Source: an uncultured Selenomonas sp. (GTDB lineage: Bacteria > Bacillota > Negativicutes > Selenomonadales > Selenomonadaceae). From it: DNA of 14,510 nt. Both the position numbers and the translations under genes were made by a program. The first letter of the stretch is position 1. Each line of letters opens with the position of its first letter. Of this stretch, positions 1-6,792 are shown in pieces. Where the stretch lies: assembly GCA_934202005.1 (NCBI GenBank), contig CAKPXP010000026.1, positions 1 through 14,510 of the forward strand, in the 5' to 3' direction. The notes under the pieces were generated by a model, which was not told the origin of the DNA, did no database searches, and saw nothing but the letters and a program-made list of their open reading frames with translations.

Positions 1-187
1 GTGCGCCCGTCCTTGCAGTAAATCCAGCCAATCACGCTGCGCCTGCGGCTTGCGCTCTTGGGGATTTACATAGTAAACTCAACGCACAAACGTCCACTTC
101 GTGGACATTGTACGCCCGCCCTTGCAGTAAATCTAGCCAATCGCGCGGCGCCTGACGGCTTGCGCTCTTGGGATTTACATAGTAATC
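1..187. repeat. Two imperfect direct repeats, 109-bp period
   Basis: Unit A (about 4-78) and unit B (about 113-187) are nearly the same and are offset by 109 bases. Both contain CTTGCAGTAAATC, then AGCCAATC, then CGGCTTGCGCTCTTGG and GGATTTACATAGTAA. They differ by scattered substitutions and single-base indels. Each unit has nested inverted repeats (GTAAATC with GATTTAC outside, AGCC with GGCT inside), so it could fold as a long hairpin. The spacer at about 79-112 holds a small perfect hairpin, GTCCAC-TTC-GTGGAC (92-106). The array runs to the window edge, so more units may lie upstream. Open frames across it on the minus strand are not kept in register between units, so I treat it as non-coding. 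Its function is unknown; a dispersed intergenic repeat or MITE remnant is my inference. Confidence 0.8.
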
Positions 188-194
188 TGATATG

Positions 195-212
195 TGATAT
201 TTATAAATATCA
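195..212. promoter_or_regulatory. 18-bp perfect palindrome, possible operator
   Basis: TGATATTTATAAATATCA reads identically on both strands. It lies in a short AT-rich stretch between the GC-rich repeat array and the first coding sequence, about 80 bases upstream of the suggested -35 box. A symmetric AT-rich site ahead of sulfur amino-acid genes would suit a dimeric repressor or activator, but no known regulator consensus is recognised and the role is inferred from shape and position only. Confidence 0.35.
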
Positions 213-289
213 TAATACAAAGCAACCGCGCTGTCAAGATGGCTCCGCGGCGGCACGCGGCAAATCTGCAGCCTTTTCCACGGAACATC

Positions 290-318
290 TTGCGCTCGCT
301 CCTGATTCATGATTTAAT
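290..318 (+). promoter_or_regulatory. Putative promoter of the transsulfuration genes
   Basis: TTGCGC (290-295) and TTTAAT (313-318) are separated by exactly 17 bases, a reasonable vegetative promoter with imperfect hexamers. Transcription would start near 325, leaving a leader of about 50 bases with the Shine-Dalgarno sequence AAAGGAG at 361-367. No riboswitch or T-box fold is visible in so short a leader. An alternative -10, TATATA, lies near 329-334. Confidence 0.4.
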
Positions 319-374
319 AGAACACATCTTATATAGAAAGAACCGTTCGCATACCAAAGCAAAGGAGTTTTCTC

Positions 375-1514
375 ATGAACGACGATTCCATCGAGGTGCA
401 CGGCGCGCATGTCTATGATGCGACGGGCGCCATCAGTGAGCCGATCTACCTCTCCGCCACCTATCGCCATCCCGGTTTCCGCCAGAGCACAGGCTACGAC
501 TACGGGCGCTGCGCGAATCCGACGCGCGCCGTCCTCGAGAAGACGCTCGCGATGCTCGAGCGCGGCGAGCGCGCCTGGGGCGTCGCCTCGGGCATGGCAG
601 CCGTCAACATCGTCCTGATGCTGCTCGCACCCGGCGACCACGTCGTCTTCGGGAGCGACCTCTACGGCGGCACGGTGCGCCTCGCGAACGAGGTCTACCG
701 CCGCTACGGCATCGAGGCGAGCTACGTCGACACCTCCCGCCTCGACTGCGTCGAGGCCGCGCTGCGCCCTGAGACAAAGCTCGTCTTCATCGAGACGCCC
801 TCGAACCCCATGATGCTCGTGAGCGACATCGGGGCCATCGCAGCGCTCGCGCACGCACGCGGCGCGCTGCTCGCCGTCGACAACACGTTCCTCTCGCCGC
901 ATTTCCAGAAGCCCCTGACGCTCGGCGCCGATATCGTCGTCCACAGCGGCACGAAATATCTCTGCGGCCACAACGACGTCATCGCGGGCTTCCTCGTCGT
1001 ACGCGAGGCGGCAAGCGAGCTCGCGCGGCGCATCGACCGCCTCATCGTCTCCTCCGGCCCCATGCTCTCGAGCATGGACGCCTGGCTCATGCTCCGCAGC
1101 CTCAAGACGCTCGGCGTGCGCGTCGAACGGCAGGCGGCGAACGCACTCGCCATCGCAAGTTGGCTCCGCACGCAGCCGCGCGTGCAGGCCGTCTACTATC
1201 CGGGGCTCCCTGACCATCCCGGCCATGCGCTCCAGGAGCGGCAGGCGACGGGCAGCGGCGGCATGGTCTCGTTCAAGGTTGAGAGCGCCGCGCTCGCCCA
1301 GGCCATGCTCGGCCGCGTCTCGCTCATCAGCTTCGCCGAGAGCCTCGGCGGCGTCGAGACGCTGCTGACGTATCCGCGCGTGCAGACGCACGCGGAGATG
1401 CCCGCGGAACTGCTGCGCGAAACGGGCCTCGACGACACGCTGCTCCGCCTCTCCGTCGGCATCGAGGACGTGCAGGATCTCATCTCTGACCTTGACCGCG
1501 CGCTGCATGCCTGA
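375..1514 (+). CDS. Cys/Met metabolism PLP enzyme (MetI/MetB-like)
   Basis: A 379-residue, fold-type I PLP enzyme of the Cys/Met metabolism family, soluble and probably tetrameric as in the family. Visible motifs: Tyr43/Arg45 in YDYGRCANPTR (cofactor phosphate contact across the subunit interface), SGM at 72-74, Asp169 in AVDNTF (binds the pyridine nitrogen), Lys194 in SGTKYLCGHNDVIAG (Schiff base), and Arg358 in LRLSVGIED (substrate carboxylate). The start is fixed by AAAGGAG seven bases upstream. Length is normal. The family includes cystathionine gamma-synthase, O-acetylhomoserine sulfhydrylase, cystathionine gamma-lyase and methionine gamma-lyase, and sequence motifs alone do not separate them. 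The SGTKYLxGHNDV segment and the downstream MalY-like lyase favour a gamma-synthase (MetI) role in making homocysteine. The pair is probably co-transcribed, with 31 bases between the stop and the next start. Confidence 0.9.
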   Translation: MNDDSIEVHGAHVYDATGAISEPIYLSATYRHPGFRQSTGYDYGRCANPTRAVLEKTLAMLERGERAWGVASGMAAVNIVLMLLAPGDHVVFGSDLYGGTVRLANEVYRRYGIEASYVDTSRLDCVEAALRPETKLVFIETPSNPMMLVSDIGAIAALAHARGALLAVDNTFLSPHFQKPLTLGADIVVHSGTKYLCGHNDVIAGFLVVREAASELARRIDRLIVSSGPMLSSMDAWLMLRSLKTLGVRVERQAANALAIASWLRTQPRVQAVYYPGLPDHPGHALQERQATGSGGMVSFKVESAALAQAMLGRVSLISFAESLGGVETLLTYPRVQTHAEMPAELLRETGLDDTLLRLSVGIEDVQDLISDLDRALHA

Positions 1515-1545
1515 GCTGATTTCCTCCAGGAAAGGATTCGATACC

Positions 1546-2736
1546 ATGTCTTACAATTTTGATGAAATCATCGACCGGCGGGGTACGTCCTGCCTCAAAT
1601 ACGATTTTGCCGCGGAGCGCGGCTACCCGGAGGACGTGCTGCCGTTCTGGGTGGCGGACATGGACTTCCGCACGGCGCAGCCCATCCTCGACGAGCTCGC
1701 GCGCCGCGTCCAGCACGGTATCTTCGGCTACACCGACCCGGGGCCCGCGTACCGCGAGGTGCTCACGCGCTGGATGCGCGAGCAGCACGGCTATACGCCC
1801 GCCGCTGATAGCCTCGTCATGACGCCGGGCGTCGTCTTCGCGCTCGCGATGGCCGTCCAGTCCTTCACGGCCCCCGGCGACGCCATCCTCATCCAACAGC
1901 CCGTCTACTACCCTTTCAGCGCCATCATCCGCGACAACGACCGCCAGCTCGTGAACAGCCCGCTGCTGCTCAAAGACGGCCATTACGAGATCGATTTCGT
2001 ACAGTTCGAGCAGGCCATCGTCCAGAACAACGTCAAGCTCTTCCTGCTCTGCAACCCGCACAACCCCGCAGGGCGCGTCTTCACGCTCGAGGAGCTCTCG
2101 ACGCTCGCCGCCATCTGCCTGCAGCACCACGTGCTCATCGTCGCCGATGAGATCCATCACGACTTCGTGCGCCCGGGCTTCCAGCATACGACGCTCGCCT
2201 CGCTCTCTTCTGACATCGCGCAGCATACCATCACCTGCACGGCGCCGAGCAAGACGTTCAACCTCGCCGGCCTCCAGTGCTCGAACATCTTCATCGAAAA
2301 CCCTGTCCTGCGGCAGAAATTCCGCCGCACCATCGACCGAGCCGGCTACAGCCAGCCGAACGCGCTCGGCCTCTTCGCAGCGCAGGCCGCCTACGAGAAC
2401 GGCTTGCCCTGGCTCAACGAGCTGCGCGCCTACCTCGAGCAGAACTACGCGCGCACGAAGGCCTTCCTCGCGCGAGAGATGCCGCGCGTCCGCCTCATCG
2501 AGCCGGAGGGAACGTATCTGCTCTGGCTCGACTTCCGCGCCTACGGCCTCTCTGCCCACGAGCTCGACGACATCATCGTGCACAAGGCGCGGCTCTGGCT
2601 CGACAGCGGTCATATCTTTGGTGCCGACGGCGATGGCTTCGAGCGCCTCAACATCGCCTGCCCCTGGCAGACGCTCGCGCGCGGCCTCACGCAGCTCGCG
2701 GCCGCGTTCCGCGACCTCCCTGCCGCGGAGCAATAA
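1546..2736 (+). CDS. MalY/PatB-like cystathionine beta-lyase (aminotransferase fold)
   Basis: A 396-residue class I/II aminotransferase-fold PLP enzyme of the MalY/PatB group, which cleaves cystathionine to homocysteine, pyruvate and ammonia. Diagnostic features: the N-terminal start FDEIIDRRGTSCLKYD, FWVADMDF (34-41), FGYTDPG (60-66), CNPHNPAGR with Asn173, VADEIHHDF with Asp201, and Lys236 in TAPSKTFNLAGL (Schiff base). The C-terminal region has EGTYLLWLDF and GFERLNIACP, whose Arg should bind the substrate carboxylate. I chose the ATG at 1546 over an in-frame ATG at 1492 because AGGAAAGG lies just upstream, the 1492 start would overlap the previous gene, and homologues begin near this point. 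It follows the MetI-like gene, so the two would complete transsulfuration from cysteine to homocysteine. A MalY-type regulatory side role or a general C-S lyase activity is also possible. A strong terminator follows about 60 bases after the stop. Confidence 0.9.
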   Translation: MSYNFDEIIDRRGTSCLKYDFAAERGYPEDVLPFWVADMDFRTAQPILDELARRVQHGIFGYTDPGPAYREVLTRWMREQHGYTPAADSLVMTPGVVFALAMAVQSFTAPGDAILIQQPVYYPFSAIIRDNDRQLVNSPLLLKDGHYEIDFVQFEQAIVQNNVKLFLLCNPHNPAGRVFTLEELSTLAAICLQHHVLIVADEIHHDFVRPGFQHTTLASLSSDIAQHTITCTAPSKTFNLAGLQCSNIFIENPVLRQKFRRTIDRAGYSQPNALGLFAAQAAYENGLPWLNELRAYLEQNYARTKAFLAREMPRVRLIEPEGTYLLWLDFRAYGLSAHELDDIIVHKARLWLDSGHIFGADGDGFERLNIACPWQTLARGLTQLAAAFRDLPAAEQ

Positions 2737-2795
2737 CGCGCGGGCAAATTTCCACGGGCAAACAGCACCGTCTGTCAGCAGCATACGCACAAAGA

Positions 2796-2847
2796 GCAAA
2801 CCGCCCCTCAGGACTCCTGCAAGTCCTGAGGGGCGGTTTGCGTTTTT
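2796..2847 (+). terminator. Rho-independent terminator, perfect 20-bp stem
   Basis: The arms at 2796-2815 and 2822-2841 are perfectly complementary over 20 bases, with a 6-base loop, followed on the plus strand by G and five Ts (2843-2847). It ends the metI-like/malY-like unit. It sits between convergent genes and, read on the minus strand, ends in TCTTTG, so it may also stop transcription of yitT with lower efficiency. Confidence 0.92.
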
Positions 2848-2872
2848 GCCTCGCGCGCGTCTTTCGACGCGG

Positions 2873-3805
2873 CTAATCGCTTGCTGCGCGGTGGCGCGCC
2901 TTTTGCTCCTCCCACTTCCGCTTCGCATCGGCGTAGCTCTCGCAGTCGAGCGTGAAGCCCTTGCCCGTGACCTCGGAGGTGTCGGAGACGATCATGAAAG
3001 CCTGCGGGTCGTGATGACGCACGATGGTCTTGACACGGCCGACCTGCGTGAGGCTCACGACGGCGAAGAGGATGCCGCGCGGCTCCTTGGTGAGACCGCC
3101 GCGGCCGTCGAGGTAGGTGACGCCGCGGTGGACGTTTTCCATGATGTCATTGCAGATCTTTTCCGCCTCGCCGGAGATGATGACGATGGATTTCTCGCGG
3201 TTGAGACCGGCGGCGACGCGGTTCGTGAGCTCGGCGATGACGTAGATGGAGATGAACGTAAAGAGCATCTCCTCGAGCGTGCAGACGAATGCCGAGCCGG
3301 CGACAATGAGGAAATTCAGCACGAAGATGACCGTCCCCATGTCGATGGCGTAGTATTTCTTCACGACGGCGCCGACGACATCGAGGCCGCCCGTATTGGC
3401 ATTGACGCGGAACACCATGCCGAAACCGATGCCCGTGAGCACGCCGCCGAAGACGGAGTTGAGCACGATATTCGCGCAGACGTTCCAGTCCACGACGAAA
3501 TGCGTGAGGTCGAGCAGAACGGAGAGCACGACGGTGCCGAAAATCGTGTCGAAGGCATAGTGACGGCCGAACACGCGGTAGGCGAGGTAGAGGATCGGCA
3601 GATTGTAGACGAAGTTCTGCGCGCCGACGGGCAGGCCCGTGAGGTAGTAGATGACAATGGCGATGCCGCTGATGCCGCCCGTGAGGAGATGCGCGGGGAT
3701 CAGGAACAGGTTGTAGCCGAGGCTCGTCAGGAGCGCGCCGAGGACGATCTGCGCGTAGCGCACGATATGGCGCGTGACAGGGCCCGTAGGAACAAGGGAA
3801 AACAT
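2873..3805 (-). CDS. YitT family membrane protein (DUF161/DUF2179)
   Basis: A 310-residue integral membrane protein of the YitT/YqfU family. About six or seven hydrophobic segments are visible (roughly 15-37, 42-60, 66-80, 86-105, 112-133, 157-176, 180-194). The family signature glycines are in LLTGGISGIAI and NANTGGLDVV. The C-terminal cytosolic part (about 205-280) is the DUF2179 domain with RGVTYLDGRGG and HDPQAFMIVSD. The family is of uncertain function; a transport role is often suggested but not shown. I chose the ATG at 3805 because GTGGTGG lies six bases upstream; an in-frame GTG at 3817 falls inside that ribosome-binding region. It is the last gene of the minus-strand block, 67 bases after nif3, and faces malY convergently. 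The charged tail (KRKWEEQKARHR) is unremarkable. Confidence 0.9.
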   Translation of the reverse strand: MFSLVPTGPVTRHIVRYAQIVLGALLTSLGYNLFLIPAHLLTGGISGIAIVIYYLTGLPVGAQNFVYNLPILYLAYRVFGRHYAFDTIFGTVVLSVLLDLTHFVVDWNVCANIVLNSVFGGVLTGIGFGMVFRVNANTGGLDVVGAVVKKYYAIDMGTVIFVLNFLIVAGSAFVCTLEEMLFTFISIYVIAELTNRVAAGLNREKSIVIISGEAEKICNDIMENVHRGVTYLDGRGGLTKEPRGILFAVVSLTQVGRVKTIVRHHDPQAFMIVSDTSEVTGKGFTLDCESYADAKRKWEEQKARHRAASD

Positions 3806-3826
3806 AGGAACCACCACTTTCTCATA

Positions 3827-3843
3827 AAACAGGGGACGCCCCT
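3827..3843 (-). terminator. Weak hairpin between nif3 and yitT
   Basis: On the minus strand AGGGG-CGT-CCCCT (plus 3831-3843) is followed by GTTTT. The 5-bp stem is short, so this is at best a partial terminator or attenuator that could reduce yitT expression relative to nif3. Confidence 0.3.
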
Positions 3844-3845
3844 CC

Positions 3846-3876
3846 GAGAACCGCTGAAGGAATCAATGGTTCCTCA
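3846..3876. repeat. Collapsed copy of the 10184-10350 repeat
   Basis: On the minus strand it begins TTGAGGAACCATTGATT, matching 15 of 17 bases of the end of the large repeat next to truA (TTAAGGAACCACTGATT). It ends TCAGCGGTTC, an exact 10-base match to the other end of that repeat. The interior is absent, leaving two ends that form an imperfect hairpin. The TGA stop codon of nif3 lies inside the repeat end (TTGAGGAACC), just as the TAA of truA lies in the equivalent place of the larger copy. Confidence 0.55.
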
Positions 3877-4683
3877 AAGCACCTGGAAGAAATCGCGCGC
3901 GGCCGTATCCTCCACGACCTCCACGCGCCAGGAGCGCTCGTCAAAGAGCGTGCGCAGGCGCGTGGCGAGCGCGGCGACAACGGGGAACTCCGTGCCGAAA
4001 TGGCCGGCATCGATGAGGTGGAGGCCGAGCTCCGCCGCATGCTGCGCGTCATGGTAGCGCACGTCGCCCGTGAGGTAGGCGTCCGCGCCGAGCGCCGCCG
4101 CGCGGCCGATGAACTCCGCGCCGCTGCCGGAGACGAGCGCGACCTTGCGCACGGGGCGCGGCCCCGCGTCGACGAAGCGCACATGCCCGCCCGGCAGCGC
4201 CGCGCGCACGCGCGCGGCAAAGTCCTCGATGCGCATGGAGGCCTCGAGCGTACCCACGCGGCCGAGGCTCTGCGTGTGGCCGTCTGCCGCCTGCGCCGTA
4301 ATGACGAAGGCGGAGAGGTGCGAGAGACCGACCGCGCGTGCGAGCACGTCGTTCACACCGCCCTCAGCGATGTCGAGGTTCGTATGCGCGGCAAAGGCGG
4401 CGATGCCGTGCGCGAGGAGACTGGCGATGCGCCTGCCGAGCGGCTCTGCCGTATTGAGCGCCTTGAGCGGGCGGAAAATCAGCGGATGATGGGAGATGAT
4501 GAGCTGCGCGCCGCAGGCGGCGGCCTGCGCGACAGCCGCGTCGCTCACATCCAGGCAGACGAAGACGCGCTCGACGCGCGCCGCCGGGCTGCCGACGAGC
4601 AAGCCCGGGTTGTCCCAGTCCTCCGCGAGATGCCGCGGGGCGATCTCCTCCATGACGTCCATGATGTCCTGACATGTCACCAT
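3874..4683 (-). CDS. Nif3-like dinuclear metal centre protein
   Basis: A 269-residue Nif3/YbgI/YqfO-family protein. Candidate metal ligands are His65-His66 in LIISHHPLIF, His100 and Asp104 in AHTNLDIAEGGVND, and His228 and Glu232 in IDAGHFGTEFP; LAEDWDNPGLLVG near the N-terminus is also typical. The biochemical role is not settled; family members are proposed metal-dependent hydrolases, often annotated as GTP cyclohydrolase I type 2-like. At 269 residues it lacks the extra middle domain found in longer Bacillus YqfO-type proteins. The ATG at 4683 has a strong GGAGGAAAAG site and overlaps the trmK stop by 7 bases, so it is probably translationally coupled. Next to trmK this is the usual Firmicutes arrangement. 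Confidence 0.93.
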   Translation of the reverse strand: MVTCQDIMDVMEEIAPRHLAEDWDNPGLLVGSPAARVERVFVCLDVSDAAVAQAAACGAQLIISHHPLIFRPLKALNTAEPLGRRIASLLAHGIAAFAAHTNLDIAEGGVNDVLARAVGLSHLSAFVITAQAADGHTQSLGRVGTLEASMRIEDFAARVRAALPGGHVRFVDAGPRPVRKVALVSGSGAEFIGRAAALGADAYLTGDVRYHDAQHAAELGLHLIDAGHFGTEFPVVAALATRLRTLFDERSWRVEVVEDTAARDFFQVL

Positions 4684-5363
4684 ACGAGCTTTTCCTCCAA
4701 TTCCTTGATTCTCTGACAGACCGCTTGGTATTTCGCGCTCTTTTTCGCGCGCTCGCTCTTCTCCATGCCAGCGGCCGCGCGCCGCGCGAGGAAGAGCTGG
4801 CTCTCGATGTGCTGGCGCAGATACTCGTCCCTGCGCGTGAGCAGCACCGGACCGATGGCGAGCGTCACATCAGTCGGCATTTTGCGGCGGCCGCGCGCCG
4901 CGCGGATGACGGTGTAGAGGCGGTCGTCCGCGACGACGAGCTTCTCATCCGCGACGTGCCAGGCGTGCGCGTAGAGATAGCGCCGCAGCTCCTCCTCGCC
5001 CGTCATCGGCTGCAGTACGAGCGCGGTGAGCGATCTCCATACCTCAGGCGCGGCCGCGAGGATCTCCGTCATGAGCACGCCGCCCATGCCGGCGATGCAG
5101 ACCGTATCCACCTCGCCGGGCTGCAGCACGGTGAGTCCGTCCCCCTGCCGCACCTCGATCTTTCCTGTGAGGCCCTCCTCCCGCACGGTGCGCCGCGCCG
5201 CCTCGCACGGCCCCGCGGGCAGATCGCTCGCGATGACGAAGGGCGCGCGCCCCTCCTCGACGAGCGCAGCCGCGAGATAGCCGTGATCCGTACCGATATC
5301 CGCGACACGGCTGCCCTGCGGCACGAACGCCGCCACCGCCGCGAGTCTCGCATCGAGTTTCAT
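4677..5363 (-). CDS. trmK: tRNA (adenine(22)-N1)-methyltransferase TrmK
   Basis: A 228-residue class I SAM-dependent methyltransferase of the TrmK (COG2384) family, which methylates A22 in the D-arm region of tRNAs. Motifs: ADIGTDHGYLAAAL (21-34, SAM-binding loop), IASDLPAGPCEAA (44-56), GDGL (74-77) and CIAGMGGVLMTEIL (89-102, characteristic of the family), then LQPM (117-120). Residues about 178-226 are charged and helical and match the family's C-terminal coiled-coil region. The ATG at 5363 has GAGAGGGGG upstream. It sits downstream of a tRNA-Asn gene and its terminator, so it is expressed by readthrough or from a weak promoter in the 50-base gap; I see no clear promoter there. Confidence 0.95.
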   Translation of the reverse strand: MKLDARLAAVAAFVPQGSRVADIGTDHGYLAAALVEEGRAPFVIASDLPAGPCEAARRTVREEGLTGKIEVRQGDGLTVLQPGEVDTVCIAGMGGVLMTEILAAAPEVWRSLTALVLQPMTGEEELRRYLYAHAWHVADEKLVVADDRLYTVIRAARGRRKMPTDVTLAIGPVLLTRRDEYLRQHIESQLFLARRAAAGMEKSERAKKSAKYQAVCQRIKELEEKLVW

Positions 5364-5412
5364 ATTATTTCCCCCTCTCTGGGTTTCCTTGCCAAGATAC
5401 GCTCAAAATAAC

Positions 5413-5444
5413 AAAAAGCTGTACAAGCGACCGCCTGTACAGCT
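5413..5444 (-). terminator. Terminator of tRNA-Asn
   Basis: On the minus strand AGCTGTACA (5444-5436) and TGTACAGCT (5425-5417) form a perfect 9-bp stem around a 10-base loop, followed by TTTTTG. It lies 9 bases after the tRNA CCA end and separates the tRNA unit from trmK. Confidence 0.85.
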
Positions 5445-5452
5445 GGAATCTC

Positions 5453-5528
5453 TGGCTCCCCGAACAGGATTCGAACCTGTGACAGCCTGATTAACAGTCA
5501 GGTGCTCTACCGGCTGAGCTATCGAGGA
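5453..5528 (-). tRNA. tRNA-Asn (anticodon GTT)
   Basis: A full cloverleaf is visible on the minus strand. The acceptor stem TCCTCGA pairs with TCGGGGA (one T-G pair), the anticodon arm is CCTGACTGTTAATCAGG with anticodon GTT, and the T-arm carries GGTTCGAATCC. The discriminator is G at 5456 and CCA is encoded at 5455-5453. It lies between rpoD and trmK with its own promoter and terminator. Confidence 0.97.
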
Positions 5529-5546
5529 ATATCAATAACATAGACT

Positions 5547-5575
5547 ATTATAGGGAAAATCTCCCCATCTGTCAA
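5547..5575 (-). promoter_or_regulatory. Consensus promoter of tRNA-Asn
   Basis: On the minus strand TTGACA (5575-5570), a 17-base spacer and TATAAT (5552-5547) match the vegetative consensus at all 12 positions. Expected initiation is about 10 bases before the 5' end of the tRNA. The -35 context TTGACAGATG is the same as at the tRNA-Lys promoter. Confidence 0.93.
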
Positions 5576-5620
5576 GGATTTTTTACCTCGCAAGCGCACC
5601 TTTTCGTAGCGGTGCCGACA

Positions 5621-6736
<1,116 letters not shown>

Positions 6737-6792
6737 GGAGCAGCCCCCTCTCATACTCATCCATGTCATACAGGTCTATGAACATCAATCTT

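Noticed and set aside
1..187. CRISPR array
   Set aside because: Only two diverged units of about 75 bases with a single spacer-like segment and no cas genes; unit length and divergence do not fit.
32..310. Minus-strand open frame of 92 codons across the repeat array
   Set aside because: It reads the two repeat units in different frames, has no ribosome-binding site and no recognisable domain; the similarity between units is at DNA level.
318..374. Riboswitch or T-box leader before the sulfur genes
   Set aside because: The leader from the proposed start is only about 50 bases, with no conserved core sequence or terminator/antiterminator pair.
234..1547. 437-codon minus-strand frame opposite the MetI-like gene
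   Set aside because: Arg/Ala/Glu-rich composition is that of an antisense shadow in GC-rich DNA; the plus-strand gene has clear PLP-enzyme motifs.
1480..2928. 482-codon minus-strand frame opposite the MalY-like gene
   Set aside because: It spans the terminator and two genes, lacks domains and is an antisense shadow.
2147..4057. 636-codon plus-strand frame through malY, the terminator, yitT and nif3
   Set aside because: It crosses a strong terminator and three real genes with low-complexity Ser/Arg then acidic composition; a GC-rich shadow.
5576..5620. Terminator after rpoD
   Set aside because: A short GCACC/GGTGC pairing exists on the minus strand but it is not followed by a T-run, so I did not call it.
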